64,000 nucleotides of DNA from Chitinophagales bacterium (GTDB lineage Bacteria > Bacteroidota > Bacteroidia > Chitinophagales > UBA10324): the NCBI GenBank assembly GCA_013816805.1, contig JACDDS010000001.1, positions 18,501 through 82,500 of the forward strand, in the 5' to 3' direction. Under the pieces are notes generated by a model. That model saw nothing but the letters and a program-made list of their open reading frames with translations. It had not been told where the DNA came from and searched no databases. The position numbers and the translations under genes were made by a program. Numbering within the stretch: the stretch's first letter is position 1; every line of letters starts with the position of its first letter. Below, piece after piece: positions 35,236-45,543 of the stretch.

Positions 35236-36018
35236 ATGGGACAAAAAGCAAATCCAATAGGTAACAGGCTTGGAATAATCAGGGGTTGGGAATCCAACTG
35301 GTTTGGAGGTAAGGAATTTGCCGAAAAACTTGTTGGCGATGAAAAAATCCGGACATACCTGAGGGCCCGTATTTCTAAAGGAGGCATTGCCCAGATTGTA
35401 ATTGAGAGAACGCTTAATCGTATTACTATTACGATTCACACTTCCCGTCCCGGTATCATCATCGGCAAAGGCGGAGGAGAAGTTGATAGGATTAAGGAAG
35501 AATTAAAGAAGATTACAGATAAAGAGGTTCAGATTAATATAGTAGAAATCCGCCGTCCGGAAATCGAAGCTGCAATTGTTGCAGATACCGTTGCACGGCA
35601 GCTTGAGGCACGAATAAATTATAGACGTGCTATTAAAATGGCGATGGCATCAGCTTTAAGAATGGGTGCTGAAGGAATAAAAGTGAGGATCAGTGGCCGT
35701 TTGGGTGGTGCCGAAATTGCTCGTTCGGAAGAGATTAAGCAGGGAAGAGTGCCGCTGCATACCTTTCGGGCAGATATTGATTATGCCTTGGGCGAAGCGC
35801 AGACCGTATATGGTAAAATAGGCATTAAGGTGTGGATTTGTAAAGGAGAAGTCTATGGTAAGCGTGATCTTTCTCCAAATGTGGGTCAGAAAACAAATGA
35901 AATGCAGCGACCGAAAGGAGCCGGTCCCGGAGGCGATAGAAGAAGAGCTGGCGGTGCTCCTGGTGGCATAGGAAGAGGAAGGGATAAGGATAGAGATAGA
36001 GGTCGTGCAAAAGAATAA
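35236..36018 (+). CDS. rpsC: 30S ribosomal protein S3 with Gly/Arg-rich tail
   Basis: A 260-residue S3. The KH type-2 domain holds [20 protein letters not shown] (about residues 72-92), and the C-terminal domain has [14 protein letters not shown] and the [13 protein letters not shown] strand. The last 40 residues are a low-complexity [20 protein letters not shown] tail, an extension over E. coli S3 (233 residues). S3 forms part of the mRNA entry tunnel. Confidence 0.97.
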   Translation: MGQKANPIGNRLGIIRGWESNWFGGKEFAEKLVGDEKIRTYLRARISKGGIAQIVIERTLNRITITIHTSRPGIIIGKGGGEVDRIKEELKKITDKEVQINIVEIRRPEIEAAIVADTVARQLEARINYRRAIKMAMASALRMGAEGIKVRISGRLGGAEIARSEEIKQGRVPLHTFRADIDYALGEAQTVYGKIGIKVWICKGEVYGKRDLSPNVGQKTNEMQRPKGAGPGGDRRRAGGAPGGIGRGRDKDRDRGRAKE

Positions 36019-36053
36019 TTAGATTTTAATACGGAAGATAAAGTTATTGAAAC

Positions 36054-36473
36054 ATGTTACAGCCGAAAAAGACAAAATACCGTAAAACACAGAGGGGTAA
36101 AATGAAAGGTAATGATGTGCGTGGTGCTCAGCTGTCGTTTGGTTCCTTTGGATTAAAGACCCTGGATCAGGCCTGGCTTACAGATAAACAACTTGAGGCG
36201 GCACGTGTGGCTCTAACACGGCATATGAAGCGGGAAGGGCAGGTGTGGATACGTGTATTTCCGGATAAGCCTTTAACAAAAAAACCTGCGGAAGTACGTA
36301 TGGGAAAAGGTAAAGGAAATCCTGAAGGCTGGGTAAGTGTGGTAAAGCCCGGAAGAATTTTATTTGAGGCGGAAGGCGTATCACTAGCCATAGCGAAAGA
36401 AGCATTGCATCTGGCAGCACAGAAATTACCTGTACATACCAAGTTTGTGATGGCCCGTGATTATAAAGCGTAA
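36054..36473 (+). CDS. rplP: 50S ribosomal protein L16
   Basis: A 139-residue L16 starting [19 protein letters not shown], with the [18 protein letters not shown] loop that contacts the A-site tRNA region and the [19 protein letters not shown] helix. It lies between rpsC and rpmC in the usual order. Confidence 0.97.
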   Translation: MLQPKKTKYRKTQRGKMKGNDVRGAQLSFGSFGLKTLDQAWLTDKQLEAARVALTRHMKREGQVWIRVFPDKPLTKKPAEVRMGKGKGNPEGWVSVVKPGRILFEAEGVSLAIAKEALHLAAQKLPVHTKFVMARDYKA

Positions 36474-36525
36474 TTAATTTAAGTGTAAAACTAAAAGGTA
36501 GTCAATTAAGGATAATTGAAAGCAA

Positions 36526-36732
36526 ATGGCAAACAAAAAAATAAATTTTAAGGAGCTGTCTACGCAGGAAGTAGTTGAAAAATTAAAAGAAGACAGGATG
36601 CATTATAAGAAAATGAAATTCAACCATACCGTAAGCCAGTTGGAAAACCCGATTGTATTGAGAAGGTCACGCAGAGACATAGCCAGGATGATAACGGAAT
36701 TAAAAAAGCGCGAAACCGCTATTAATAAGTAA
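36526..36732 (+). CDS. rpmC: 50S ribosomal protein L29
   Basis: A 68-residue two-helix L29 with FKELSTQEVVEKLKEDRMHY and the VLRRSRRDIARMITELKKRE second helix. It sits beside L23 at the tunnel exit. Confidence 0.95.
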   Translation: MANKKINFKELSTQEVVEKLKEDRMHYKKMKFNHTVSQLENPIVLRRSRRDIARMITELKKRETAINK

Positions 36733-36786
36733 TCAAATTATTGTGAAGGTCTCTTAACGCCGTTTACAATTGATAATAGATAATAC

Positions 36787-37041
36787 ATGGAAAGAAATTT
36801 AAGAAAATCAAGGATAGGTATTGTTACCAGTAATAAGATGAATAAATCTATTACGGTTTCTATTGAAAGGAAGGTAAAGCATCCCCTGTATGGAAAATAC
36901 CTGAAAAAGACTAAAAAATTCATGGCTCATGATGAAAAACAGGAAGCCTCTATTGGGGACACCGTTCGAATAATGGAGACCAGGCCGTTAAGCAAAAGTA
37001 AGAGATGGCGTCTTGTGGAAATCGTTGAGAAAGTAAAGTAG
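36787..37041 (+). CDS. rpsQ: 30S ribosomal protein S17
   Basis: An 84-residue S17, an OB-fold primary 16S-binding protein, with [20 protein letters not shown], a [19 protein letters not shown] central block and the [16 protein letters not shown] end. Confidence 0.96.
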   Translation: MERNLRKSRIGIVTSNKMNKSITVSIERKVKHPLYGKYLKKTKKFMAHDEKQEASIGDTVRIMETRPLSKSKRWRLVEIVEKVK

Positions 37042-37120
37042 AAAACAGCCTTTGGCATCTTTAATAAATAGTATCAGGTAATCAAAAAGAAAAAGCTGAC
37101 AAAATTAAACAGATCAAGTC

Positions 37121-37489
37121 ATGATACAGTCGGAATCTAGGTTGAATGTGGCAGATAATAGCGGAGCGCGCGAAGTACTGGTCATCCGGCTGCTAGGTCA
37201 CTCCCGTCAGCGATATGCTTCAGTAGGAGATGTTGTGGTGGTTACTGCTAAGGATGTAATACCAGCAGGTCAGTTAAAGAAAGGAACCGTTTCCAAAGCA
37301 GTAATTGTTCGAACACGGAACCGCATCCGGAGAAAAGATGGCTCTTATATTCGCTTTGATGATAATGCCTGCGTATTGCTTAATCCACAGGATGAACCGA
37401 GAGGTACACGGATCTTTGGCCCTGTAGCAAGAGAATTGCGGGAAAAACAATTCATGAAAATAATTTCATTAGCACCCGAAGTTTTATAA
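37121..37489 (+). CDS. rplN: 50S ribosomal protein L14
   Basis: A 122-residue L14, the family's normal length, beginning [19 protein letters not shown] and ending with the [17 protein letters not shown] and [10 protein letters not shown] signatures. It is part of an intersubunit bridge. The 79-base gap before it holds no evident signal. Confidence 0.97.
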   Translation: MIQSESRLNVADNSGAREVLVIRLLGHSRQRYASVGDVVVVTAKDVIPAGQLKKGTVSKAVIVRTRNRIRRKDGSYIRFDDNACVLLNPQDEPRGTRIFGPVARELREKQFMKIISLAPEVL

Positions 37490-37495
37490 TAAAAT

Positions 37496-37852
37496 ATGAA
37501 AGCAAATAATACGGGCAATCGTTTTTCACCTAAGATTCATGTCAGGAAAAATGACATGGTATACGTCCGTTCCGGAGAAGATAAAGGAAAAAAAGGCAGG
37601 GTGCTTGAAGTGCTTGTGGCAGAAGGGAAAGCATTTGTAGAAGGTGTTAATATCGTCTCGAGACATACCAAGCCAAATGCAAAGAATACTCAAGGCGGGA
37701 TTGTAAAAAAGGAAGCGGCCGTTCCTGTTTCTAAGCTTATGTTGCTCGATCCCAAAGGTGGCAAGCCAACGCGGGTCGGCAGAAAAATAGTTGACGGAAA
37801 ATCTGTACGTTTTGCAAAGGGAGCAAAGAGCTCCGGTGAAATAATTAAGTAA
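37496..37852 (+). CDS. rplX: 50S ribosomal protein L24
   Basis: A 118-residue L24 with the KOW motif [20 protein letters not shown] (about residues 17-36) and [15 protein letters not shown], followed by [17 protein letters not shown]. It starts six bases after rplN and initiates large-subunit assembly. Confidence 0.96.
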   Translation: MKANNTGNRFSPKIHVRKNDMVYVRSGEDKGKKGRVLEVLVAEGKAFVEGVNIVSRHTKPNAKNTQGGIVKKEAAVPVSKLMLLDPKGGKPTRVGRKIVDGKSVRFAKGAKSSGEIIK

Positions 37853-37867
37853 AAGAGATAAGGACAA

Positions 37868-38425
37868 ATGGAAAAATTCACTCCAAGATTAAAAAAACAT
37901 TATACCGAACAGGTAATTCCGGCCCTGCAGAAGCAATTTAGTTTTAAATCAATCATGCAGGTTCCACGCCTGGAAAAAATCAGTATTAATCAGGGTGTGG
38001 GCGCGGCAACGGCGGATAAGAAATTAATTGACAATGCCATCCAGGAAATGACTTCTATTAGCGGTCAAAGAGCGGTATCAACCAAGTCTAAAAAAGATAT
38101 TTCCAACTTTAAATTGCGGGTTAACACTGCCATAGGAGTAAGGGTAACACTTCGTGGAGAAAAGATGTACGAATTTTTAGATCGCCTTATTGCTGTGGCA
38201 TTGCCACGTGTTCGTGATTTTAAGGGAATCAACGATAAAAGTTTTGATGGCAGAGGAAACTATACACTCGGTGTTACAGAACATATCATTTTTCCGGAAA
38301 TCGATATTGATAAAATAACAAAAATCAATGGGTTTGACATCACTTTTGTTACTAATACTACCAAAGATGAAGAAGCAAAAGCTTTATTAAGCGAATTAGG
38401 TTTACCCTTCAAAAAAGATAAATAA
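37868..38425 (+). CDS. rplE: 50S ribosomal protein L5
   Basis: A 185-residue L5 with [30 protein letters not shown] and [19 protein letters not shown], all family signatures. It binds 5S rRNA. Its TAA stop overlaps the rpsN ATG by one base, so the two are translationally coupled. Confidence 0.97.
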   Translation: MEKFTPRLKKHYTEQVIPALQKQFSFKSIMQVPRLEKISINQGVGAATADKKLIDNAIQEMTSISGQRAVSTKSKKDISNFKLRVNTAIGVRVTLRGEKMYEFLDRLIAVALPRVRDFKGINDKSFDGRGNYTLGVTEHIIFPEIDIDKITKINGFDITFVTNTTKDEEAKALLSELGLPFKKDK

Positions 38426-38694
38426 TGGCAAAAGAATCAGTTAAAGCCAGGGAAAGAAAGCGGGCAAGTATGGTGGCGAAATATGCTGAAAAACGAAAAG
38501 CCCTCAAAGCCGCCGGCGATTATGCCGCACTGGATAAGCTCCCGAAAAATTCTTCTGCAGTCCGCATGCACAATCGCTGCCAGCTGACCGGCAGGCCACG
38601 CGGATTTCTTCGGGAATTTGGTGTTTCAAGAAATAAATTTCGGGATCTTGCCTTAAATGGGAAAATTCCGGGCATCACAAAGGCAAGCTGGTAA
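38425..38694 (+). CDS. rpsN: 30S ribosomal protein S14, zinc-free form
   Basis: An 89-residue S14 ([20 protein letters not shown], then [24 protein letters not shown] [15 protein letters not shown] and [11 protein letters not shown]). It has a single Cys and no CxxC pairs, so it is the long zinc-independent type. Coupled to rplE by a one-base overlap. Confidence 0.96.
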   Translation: MAKESVKARERKRASMVAKYAEKRKALKAAGDYAALDKLPKNSSAVRMHNRCQLTGRPRGFLREFGVSRNKFRDLALNGKIPGITKASW

Positions 38695-38736
38695 TTTGAT
38701 AAAAGAATAATATTAAGTAAAACAAAGTTTAAGCAA

Positions 38737-39138
38737 ATGGTTACCGATCCTATAGCAGATTACCTTACCCGCATGCGCAATGCATTAGCTGCAAACCATC
38801 GCATTGTGGAAATTCCCGCTTCTAATGTAAAAAAACGCCTCACGGAAATTCTTTACGATAAAGGGTATATTTTAAAATATAAATTTGAAGATAATGAAAG
38901 GAATCAGGGAGTCATTAAAATTGCTTTAAAATATAATCAGGTTACTAAACAACCGGCCATCAGAACACTGCGTCGGGCAAGCAGGCCGGGTTTAAGAAAA
39001 TACGCTTCGGCAGATGAATTGCCAAGAGTTATTAATGGATTGGGAATAACAGTTATTTCTACATCTCACGGATTAATGACTGATAAGGAAGCGCGTGCCC
39101 AAAAAATTGGGGGTGAGGTTTTGTGCTATATTTATTAA
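38737..39138 (+). CDS. rpsH: 30S ribosomal protein S8
   Basis: A 133-residue S8 with DPIADYLTRMRNALAANH at the start and the RASRPGLRKYASADELPRV and GITVISTSHGLMTDKEAR signatures. In E. coli S8 represses the spc operon by binding near rplE; no matching RNA structure was identified here. Confidence 0.96.
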   Translation: MVTDPIADYLTRMRNALAANHRIVEIPASNVKKRLTEILYDKGYILKYKFEDNERNQGVIKIALKYNQVTKQPAIRTLRRASRPGLRKYASADELPRVINGLGITVISTSHGLMTDKEARAQKIGGEVLCYIY

Positions 39139-39191
39139 CGAACAACAATAGTTAATAGTAATTTTAAATTACAAACACATTAAACAGTACC

Positions 39192-39755
39192 ATGTCACGA
39201 ATAGGTAAATTACCGGTTTCAGTTCCCAAAGGTGTTGCTGTTACTGTTTCACCTGCTAATGAGGTAACGGTAAAGGGTCCAAAAGGACAATTGTCTCAAA
39301 GGCTTGATCCTGATATTACTTTGAAGATTGAAGATGGAGTGCTTAAGCTCGAACGTGCTACGGAGCAAAAACGACATAAAGCGTTGCATGGCTTATACCG
39401 TGCTTTGCTTGCAAATATGGTAAAAGGAGTTACTGATGGATATGAAAAGAAGCTTGAACTTGTTGGCGTAGGATTTCGTGCCACCGTAACCGGTCAGTTG
39501 CTCGAGTTGTCAGTTGGATATTCTCACCCGGTAATGTTTGCATTGCCTAAAGAAATTAAAGCAACGGCAGAGCAGTTAAAAGGACAAAACCCTGTGATTA
39601 CTTTACAGAGCTATGATAAACAGCTGATTGGTCAGATTGCTGCTAAAATCCGAGGAGTTCGAAAGCCCGAACCTTATAAAGGAAAAGGTATTAAATTCAG
39701 CAATGAAATTTTGAGACGGAAGGCAGGCAAATCTGCTGCAACAGGAGCTAAATAA
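39192..39755 (+). CDS. rplF: 50S ribosomal protein L6
   Basis: A 187-residue L6 of two related domains, with [15 protein letters not shown], a central [12 protein letters not shown] and the C-terminal [17 protein letters not shown] signature. It stabilises the sarcin-ricin loop region. The 53-base gap before it contains a 15-base AT palindrome, probably insignificant. Confidence 0.97.
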   Translation: MSRIGKLPVSVPKGVAVTVSPANEVTVKGPKGQLSQRLDPDITLKIEDGVLKLERATEQKRHKALHGLYRALLANMVKGVTDGYEKKLELVGVGFRATVTGQLLELSVGYSHPVMFALPKEIKATAEQLKGQNPVITLQSYDKQLIGQIAAKIRGVRKPEPYKGKGIKFSNEILRRKAGKSAATGAK

Positions 39756-39762
39756 TTTCAAT

Positions 39763-39780
39763 CTACGGCAAAATCCGTAG
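39763..39780 (+). other. Small hairpin between rplF and rplR
   Basis: CTACGG (39763-39768) and CCGTAG (39775-39780) form a six-base stem with a six-base loop, just after the rplF stop and 14 bases before the rplR ATG. There is no T-run, so it is not a simple terminator; it may be an RNA-processing or stability element. Confidence 0.4.
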
Positions 39781-39793
39781 TAAATATAAAAAG

Positions 39794-40144
39794 ATGTCAG
39801 TTAGAAAAGAAGCAAGGAGAGAAAAAATACGAAGAAGGATTAGAAAAAGTCTTACAGGTACAAAAGAACGTCCCCGGCTTTCTGTTTTTCGCAGCAATCG
39901 CGATATATACGCTCAGATAATTGATGATGTTAACGGGCATACTTTGATTGCTGCTTCTTCCAGGGTAGTAAAATCAGAAACAGGTAATAAAGTGGATGCC
40001 TCAAAAGAAGTAGGAAGAACACTGGCCAGGCAAGCTGTTGATGCTGGTATTATCTCGGTGGTTTTCGATCGCGGAGGATACCTGTATCATGGGCGTGTAA
40101 AAGCGCTGGCCGATGGAGCCCGGGAGGGTGGATTGAAATTTTAA
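39794..40144 (+). CDS. rplR: 50S ribosomal protein L18
   Basis: A 116-residue L18 with [34 protein letters not shown] and [20 protein letters not shown], all family motifs. It binds 5S rRNA together with L5. Confidence 0.96.
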   Translation: MSVRKEARREKIRRRIRKSLTGTKERPRLSVFRSNRDIYAQIIDDVNGHTLIAASSRVVKSETGNKVDASKEVGRTLARQAVDAGIISVVFDRGGYLYHGRVKALADGAREGGLKF

Positions 40145-40216
40145 TAATAAGCATTACTTGCAGTAACATTTAAAAAATTACCGTTACAGCAAAATGCTGA
40201 TAATTCAATATTAAAT

Positions 40217-40735
40217 ATGGCACAAGCTAACATACAAAGGGTAAAGGCGAGCGAGCTGGATCTTAAAGATAAAGTAGTAAGCATTCAACGCGTTGCAAAA
40301 GTTACTAAGGGAGGCCGCACTTTTAGTTTTTCTGCACTCGTGGTAGTGGGTGATGGTAATGGTATTGTAGGCCAGGGTTTGGGTAAAGCCAGTGAAGTAC
40401 AGGAAGCAATAACCAAAGGAATTGATGATGCAAAGAAGAATCTGGTTAAAGTGCCTATTTATAAAGGAACTATTCCACACGAACAAATATCTAAAAGCGG
40501 TGCTTCAAAGGTCTGGATAAAACCAGCCTCGCATGGTACGGGTGTAATTGCCGGTGGTGCTATGCGTGCTGTTCTGGAGAGTGCGGGTGTTACGGATGTA
40601 TTGGCAAAGTCTCTCGGCTCTACTAACCCTCATAATGTGGTGAAAGCAACTATACTCGCCCTGTCAATGTTGCGCGATCCGATTAGTATTTCACAAACCC
40701 GGAATGTTAATTTAAAAAAAGTGTTTAACGGATAA
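40217..40735 (+). CDS. rpsE: 30S ribosomal protein S5
   Basis: A 172-residue S5 with the double-stranded-RNA-binding-like N-terminal domain ([35 protein letters not shown]) and the C-terminal [19 protein letters not shown] and [12 protein letters not shown] motifs. It contributes to decoding accuracy and mRNA unwinding at the entry tunnel. Confidence 0.97.
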   Translation: MAQANIQRVKASELDLKDKVVSIQRVAKVTKGGRTFSFSALVVVGDGNGIVGQGLGKASEVQEAITKGIDDAKKNLVKVPIYKGTIPHEQISKSGASKVWIKPASHGTGVIAGGAMRAVLESAGVTDVLAKSLGSTNPHNVVKATILALSMLRDPISISQTRNVNLKKVFNG

Positions 40736-40740
40736 GGTGT

Positions 40741-40926
40741 ATGTCAAAATTAAAAATCACGCAGGTTAAAAGCGCTATTGATCGTTCTGCCCGTCAAAAG
40801 AAAACTATTGAAGCATTAGGCATTAGAAAATTACACATGTCGGTTGTAAAAGAGGATACTCCTCAAATACAGGGAATGATTGTAAAAGTGAAGCATTTAA
40901 TTACAGTGGAAAAAGCAGAAATATGA
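40741..40926 (+). CDS. rpmD: 50S ribosomal protein L30
   Basis: A 61-residue L30 ([40 protein letters not shown]). Its TGA overlaps the rplO ATG as ATGA, indicating coupled translation. L30 is absent in some bacteria but present here. Confidence 0.95.
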   Translation: MSKLKITQVKSAIDRSARQKKTIEALGIRKLHMSVVKEDTPQIQGMIVKVKHLITVEKAEI

Positions 40927-41369
40927 ATCTTAGTAGCCTGAAGCCTGCAAAGGGTTCTATAAAGAAGGTAAAAAGAATTGGCCGTGGTGAGGGCAGTGGC
41001 CATGGTGGCACTTCCACACGTGGCAATAATGGTGCAGGTCAGCGGTCCGGTAACAAAGAAAAGAGAGGCTTTGAAGGTGGTCAAATGCCTTTACAGCGTC
41101 GCCTTCCTAAGGGTGGTTTTAAAAACTTGTTCCGGAGAGAATATGAAATTATCAACCTAGGAAAGTTGCAGGAATATGCTGATAAATTCGGTATAGCTGA
41201 TATCAACCATGAGACCTTAACTCAAAATCACATTATCAGAAAGAAAGACCGTGTTAAGATTCTTGGTAATGGCGAATTAAAAACAAAGCTGAATGTTCAT
41301 GTGAATGCAGTCAGCGAATCAGCAAAAAGTGCAATTGAGGCAGCAGGAGGAACTGTTAACCTGATATAA
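40923..41369 (+). CDS. rplO: 50S ribosomal protein L15
   Basis: A 148-residue L15 with the Gly/Arg-rich N-terminal extension ([20 protein letters not shown]), [19 protein letters not shown] and the C-terminal AIEAAGGTV motif. The start overlaps rpmD by four bases; secY follows after five bases. Confidence 0.97.
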   Translation: MNLSSLKPAKGSIKKVKRIGRGEGSGHGGTSTRGNNGAGQRSGNKEKRGFEGGQMPLQRRLPKGGFKNLFRREYEIINLGKLQEYADKFGIADINHETLTQNHIIRKKDRVKILGNGELKTKLNVHVNAVSESAKSAIEAAGGTVNLI

Positions 41370-41374
41370 TCGCA

Positions 41375-42712
41375 ATGAAACGTTTCATTCAAACTATACA
41401 AAACATCTGGAAAATAGATGACCTGCGTCAGCGTATCTTATATACCCTGGCTTTGGTTTTCATCTATCGCGTTGGTTCTTACATCGTGCTTCCGGGCGTA
41501 GATGCTGTTCAGCTCGAGTCACTCGGTCAGCAGTCAGCTAAAGGAGTATTTGGCCTGCTGGATATTTTTGCAGGAGGCGCCTTTTCCAGGGCTTCCATTT
41601 TTGCACTTGGCATTATGCCTTATATCTCTGCTTCTATTGTGATGCAATTGTTGACGATGGCGATTCCTACATTTCAAAAGATGCAGAAAGAAGGAGAAAG
41701 CGGTCGCAGGAAAATAAATCAATTTACTCGTGTCTTAACTGTGTTTATTACAGCTGCACAAGCTTCAGGCTATGTTGTATATTTAAAAAGCGGACTTGGA
41801 GCCAACCTTGTTAACGACAATGGCTTATTCTGGTTATCCTCGGTTACCATTCTTACTGCAGGGACCATCTTTGTAATGTGGATGGGCGAAAGAATAACCG
41901 ATCGCGGCATTGGAAATGGAATTTCACTCTTAATCATGATAGGCATTATTGCCCGGTTACCATTTGCTTTAATTTCAGAATTCGAAAGCCGTATTAATGA
42001 AGGAGGGGGGGCAATAGCCTTTCTATTGGAAATTGCGGTTTTATTGGGAGTTGTAGTGGTGGTAATTATGCTGGTACAGGGAACCCGGAAAATACCGGTT
42101 CAATATGCAAAAAGGGTAGTAGGAAATAAGCAATATGGCGGCGTCCGGCAATACATACCATTAAAAGTTAACGCTGCCGGAGTTATGCCTATAATCTTTG
42201 CGCAGGCTTTAATGTTTATTCCGGCAACTATAGCCCAGTTTTTTCCTGATTCGGCTGCTATGCAGGGAGCTACAACCTTTACAAATCCCGGTTCCTTTTG
42301 GTACAGCTTTATATTTACCATACTAATAGTGATTTTCACTTATTTTTATACAGCCCTGATCGTAAACCCGATTCAGATGGCTGATGATATGAAACGTAAT
42401 GGAGGTTTTATTCCTGGCGTAAAACCCGGAAGACAAACTGCCAACTTCATAGATAATGTAATGTCAAGGATCACTTTACCAGGTGCATTATTTTTAGCCT
42501 TTGTAGCAATTATGCCATCTTTTGCCAGAATTTTTGGTGTAAATACTCAGTTCGCCAATTTTTACGGTGGAACATCACTACTTATTTTGGTAGGTGTGGT
42601 TTTGGATACTCTTCAACAGATTGAGAGTCATTTATTGATGCGCCATTATGATGGCTTAATGAAATCAGGCCGGATAAAAGGCCGTACTCAAGGTGTACAA
42701 GTTTCTTCCTGA
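41375..42712 (+). CDS. secY: Preprotein translocase subunit SecY
   Basis: A 445-residue SecY with ten membrane helices. VGSYIVLPGVDAVQLESLG is the TM1-plug start, GIMPYISASIVMQLL is TM2, ERITDRGIGNGISLLIMIGI is TM4-5, and NPIQMADDMKRNGGFIPGVK is the cytoplasmic loop that contacts SecA and ribosomes. It forms the protein-conducting channel through which the many signal-peptide proteins of this window, including T9SS cargo, reach the periplasm. Confidence 0.98.
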   Translation: MKRFIQTIQNIWKIDDLRQRILYTLALVFIYRVGSYIVLPGVDAVQLESLGQQSAKGVFGLLDIFAGGAFSRASIFALGIMPYISASIVMQLLTMAIPTFQKMQKEGESGRRKINQFTRVLTVFITAAQASGYVVYLKSGLGANLVNDNGLFWLSSVTILTAGTIFVMWMGERITDRGIGNGISLLIMIGIIARLPFALISEFESRINEGGGAIAFLLEIAVLLGVVVVVIMLVQGTRKIPVQYAKRVVGNKQYGGVRQYIPLKVNAAGVMPIIFAQALMFIPATIAQFFPDSAAMQGATTFTNPGSFWYSFIFTILIVIFTYFYTALIVNPIQMADDMKRNGGFIPGVKPGRQTANFIDNVMSRITLPGALFLAFVAIMPSFARIFGVNTQFANFYGGTSLLILVGVVLDTLQQIESHLLMRHYDGLMKSGRIKGRTQGVQVSS

Positions 42713-42713
42713 T

Positions 42714-43496
42714 ATGATTTATTACAAAACAGTTGAAGAAATTGAGAACATCAGGAAAAGTTCTTTGCTTGTTTCCAGGACCCTTGCTGAAGTAGCAAAA
42801 AACATTAAGCCTGGTATCACCACGATTGATCTGGACGTTATTGGAGAAGAATTTATTCGTGACCATGGAGCGTATCCGGCTTTCCTTGGTTACAGAGGGT
42901 TCCCGAACACACTTTGTGTATCAGTAAATGAGCAGATAGTTCATGGGGTACCCGGAAGTTATGCTTTAAAAGAAGGTGATATTGTATCTATCGATACAGG
43001 AGTTGTGCTAGATAAATTTTATGGAGACAGCGCCTACACCTTTGCTGTAGGAGAAATAGATGAACAAAAAAAAAGGTTAATGCAAATTACCCGGGAGTCG
43101 TTGTTTCTTGCAGTAGAACAGGCACGCGTTGGGAAGAGGATAGGGGACATTGCATTTACCGTGCAGGACTTTGTTGAGCGAAATGGCTATTCAATAGTCA
43201 GGGAACTGGTTGGTCATGGTCTGGGGAAGAAATTACATGAAGATCCGGAAGTGCCTAATTATGGTAAACGGGGTGCAGGTACCAAGTTGCTGGAAGGATT
43301 GGTTATTGCCATTGAACCGATGGTGAATATGGGTAAGCGAAACGTAATGCAATCACCTGATGGTTGGACAATTTATACAGAAGATAAATTACCCTCGGCG
43401 CATTTCGAACATACTGTTGCGATTACCAGGAATGGTCCTGATGTGTTAACCACTTTTGAATTCATTGAAGAGGTTGTTTACGGAACCGTTGTATAG
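42714..43496 (+). CDS. map: Methionine aminopeptidase, type I
   Basis: A 260-residue MetAP. The metal ligands are visible in order: the two Asp of VSIDTGV and YGDSAYTF, His in LVGHGLGKKLHEDP, Glu in IAIEPMVNMG and the final Glu in SAHFEHTVAI. The ATG at 42714 begins one base after the secY stop; it gives MIYYKTVEEIENIRKSS, the normal type-I N-terminus without a zinc finger. It removes the initiator Met from nascent proteins. Confidence 0.97.
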   Translation: MIYYKTVEEIENIRKSSLLVSRTLAEVAKNIKPGITTIDLDVIGEEFIRDHGAYPAFLGYRGFPNTLCVSVNEQIVHGVPGSYALKEGDIVSIDTGVVLDKFYGDSAYTFAVGEIDEQKKRLMQITRESLFLAVEQARVGKRIGDIAFTVQDFVERNGYSIVRELVGHGLGKKLHEDPEVPNYGKRGAGTKLLEGLVIAIEPMVNMGKRNVMQSPDGWTIYTEDKLPSAHFEHTVAITRNGPDVLTTFEFIEEVVYGTVV

Positions 43497-43535
43497 TCAG
43501 CAATTAAAACCGATATTTGCACCTCAAAAATTTGA

Positions 43536-43754
43536 ATGGCGAAGCAGGATTTAATAAAACAAGACGGGACAATTACAGAAGCGTTATCTAATGCAATGTT
43601 TCGGGTTCGTCTTGAAAACGGTCATGAAATTATCGCCACAATATCCGGGAAAATGAGGATGCATTACATCCGGATTCTTCCAGGCGATAAGGTTACAGTT
43701 GAAATGTCACCTTATGATTTAACAAGAGGAAGAATTACATACCGGTTTAAGTAA
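43536..43754 (+). CDS. infA: Translation initiation factor IF-1
   Basis: A 72-residue OB-fold IF-1: [40 protein letters not shown] and the [14 protein letters not shown] end. Length and sequence are standard. It occupies the 30S A site during initiation. Confidence 0.98.
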   Translation: MAKQDLIKQDGTITEALSNAMFRVRLENGHEIIATISGKMRMHYIRILPGDKVTVEMSPYDLTRGRITYRFK

Positions 43755-43795
43755 TACCAGATAGGAAAACATTAATAACATTTAATCGATATATA

Positions 43796-43912
43796 ATGAA
43801 GGTTCGGGCATCCATAAAAAAACGAAGCGTAGACTGCAAAATAGTTCGCAGAAAAGGAAAGCTTTACGTCATCAATAAAAAGAACCCACGTTTTAAACAA
43901 CGTCAGGGTTAA
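43796..43912 (+). CDS. rpmJ: 50S ribosomal protein L36, zinc-free form
   Basis: A 38-residue L36, from the ATG at 43796 to TAA at 43910-43912, reading [20 protein letters not shown] and ending NPRFKQRQG. Only one Cys remains of the usual CxxC...C...H zinc site, so it is the C-minus form. Position after infA is the standard one. Confidence 0.96.
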   Translation: MKVRASIKKRSVDCKIVRRKGKLYVINKKNPRFKQRQG

Positions 43913-43953
43913 ACTCTTGCAGCGATAATAAGATCTCTTATATCTTTTAATAA

Positions 43954-43977
43954 CGGTTAAGATCAATGTCTTAACCG
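43954..43977 (+). promoter_or_regulatory. Hairpin in the leader of rpsM (alpha operon)
   Basis: CGGTTAAGA (43954-43962) and TCTTAACCG (43969-43977) make a perfect nine-base stem with a six-base loop, ending 18 bases before the rpsM ATG. No T-run follows; the downstream bases are A-rich. It is positioned where E. coli has the S4 translational operator of the alpha operon, but no sequence homology is claimed. Confidence 0.5.
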
Positions 43978-43995
43978 CAGAAAAAAATAAAATTA

Positions 43996-44379
43996 ATGGC
44001 ACGTATCTCAGGTGTTGATTTACCTAAAAATAAGCAGGGCTATGTAGGGCTCGCTTATCTTTTTGGTGTTGGCCAATCAGGCGCAAAAAAAATTTTACAG
44101 GATGCGGGAGTTGACATTTTTAAGAAGGTAAAGGACTGGAACGATGATGAACTGAATTCTATCCGTACGATTATAAATAATGATTGGAAAGTAGAAGGTG
44201 CACTTCGTTCCGAAGTTCAGCTTAACATTAAGCGGCTGATGGATATTGGATGTTATCGTGGCATTCGTCATAGAAAGGGCTTGCCTACAAGAGGGCAGCG
44301 CACACGTACTAATTCCCGTACAAGAAAAGGTAAAAGGAAAACAGTGGCCGGTAAGAAAAAGGCACCAGCTAAGAAATAG
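43996..44379 (+). CDS. rpsM: 30S ribosomal protein S13
   Basis: A 127-residue S13 with [20 protein letters not shown], the [20 protein letters not shown] helix-turn and [18 protein letters not shown], then a Lys-rich tail. It contacts P-site tRNA and bridges to the 50S subunit. It follows the hairpin at 43954. Confidence 0.97.
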   Translation: MARISGVDLPKNKQGYVGLAYLFGVGQSGAKKILQDAGVDIFKKVKDWNDDELNSIRTIINNDWKVEGALRSEVQLNIKRLMDIGCYRGIRHRKGLPTRGQRTRTNSRTRKGKRKTVAGKKKAPAKK

Positions 44380-44439
44380 AAAGTTAATTATCAACGCTTG
44401 ACAAAGCAAATTATATAAGAACTAATAATTTTTGCATTC

Positions 44440-44829
44440 ATGGCAGAAGTAAAAAAGGTAGCTAAGAAAAGAACGATTAAGGCAGAGCCGGAAGGTCATG
44501 TTCACATTCAGGCCAGTTTTAATAATATTATTATCACCTTCACCAATAAAACCGGTCAGGTTATTTCCTGGTCATCTGCGGGAAAGGTAGGTTTTAAAGG
44601 TTCTAAGAAAAATACTCCTTATGCTGCCCAGGTTGCGGCGCAGGAGGCTTCAAAAGTTGCTCATGACTCAGGAATGAGAAAGGTAGAAGTCTTTGTGAAG
44701 GGACCCGGTTCAGGGCGTGAATCAGCGATTCGATCAATTTCAGCTTCAGGTATTGATGTAACGGTGATCCGCGATGTAACTCCGCTTCCGCATAATGGCT
44801 GCCGCCCCCCTAAAAGAAGAAGAGTTTAA
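44440..44829 (+). CDS. rpsK: 30S ribosomal protein S11
   Basis: A 129-residue S11 with [54 protein letters not shown] and the [19 protein letters not shown] end, all conserved. It forms part of the platform near the E site. Confidence 0.98.
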   Translation: MAEVKKVAKKRTIKAEPEGHVHIQASFNNIIITFTNKTGQVISWSSAGKVGFKGSKKNTPYAAQVAAQEASKVAHDSGMRKVEVFVKGPGSGRESAIRSISASGIDVTVIRDVTPLPHNGCRPPKRRRV

Positions 44830-44860
44830 ATATCAGATAATTTTAGATTAAGACTATAAT

Positions 44861-45466
44861 ATGGCTCGATACACAGGACCCAGGGCAAAAGTGAATAGAA
44901 GTTTCGGTGAACCGATTATGGGTTATACCAAAGCACTTGAAAAGAAAAATCACCCTCCCGGAATGCATGGGCTGTCGCGCAAGAAAAAGCAGACGTCCGA
45001 GTATGCAACGCAGCTTAAAGAAAAACAAAAAGCAAAGATGACCTATGGCTTGCTGGAGCGGCAGTTTGCCAGATTTTATGGTGAGGCCGTCCGTAAAAAA
45101 GGAGTTACGGGTGAAAACCTTCTCAAGCTGCTGGAATCAAGACTGGATAATACAGTGTATCGTTTAGGTATTTCACCGACACGCCGGGGTGCCCGTCAGC
45201 TTGTTTCCCATAAGCATATCACGGTGAATGGAAGAGTAGCTAATGTTCCTTCTTACATTTTAAAACCGGGTGATGTAATTGGATTGAAAGGTAAATCTGC
45301 GGAGTTTGGTGCTGTTAAACAGGCGCTTGGGAACAGAGATGCAAAATATCCATGGCTCGAATGGAATAGCGATAAGCTTCAGGGTATTTTTCTGGCCTTG
45401 CCTGAAAAGGATCAGATACCAGAAAATATTCATGAGCAATTAATTGTGGAATTGTATTCAAAATAA
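44861..45466 (+). CDS. rpsD: 30S ribosomal protein S4
   Basis: A 201-residue S4. The N-terminal region is zinc-free (MARYTGPRAKVNRSFGEPIM), the core S4 RNA-binding domain reads LESRLDNTVYRLGISPTRRG and ARQLVSHKHITVNGRVANVP, and the C-terminus ends IVELYSK. It is a primary 16S assembly protein and in E. coli the repressor of the alpha operon. Confidence 0.97.
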   Translation: MARYTGPRAKVNRSFGEPIMGYTKALEKKNHPPGMHGLSRKKKQTSEYATQLKEKQKAKMTYGLLERQFARFYGEAVRKKGVTGENLLKLLESRLDNTVYRLGISPTRRGARQLVSHKHITVNGRVANVPSYILKPGDVIGLKGKSAEFGAVKQALGNRDAKYPWLEWNSDKLQGIFLALPEKDQIPENIHEQLIVELYSK

Positions 45467-45543
45467 TCTTGTTTCCAATACTGCACTACTACCGTTTACA
45501 TTCTTACTCAGATCAAGTAATTTTCAACATAAAACAATTATAA

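Noticed and set aside
34939..35439. 166-codon minus-strand ORF across rplV and rpsC
   Set aside because: It spans two conserved ribosomal genes and their junction in antisense; no support.
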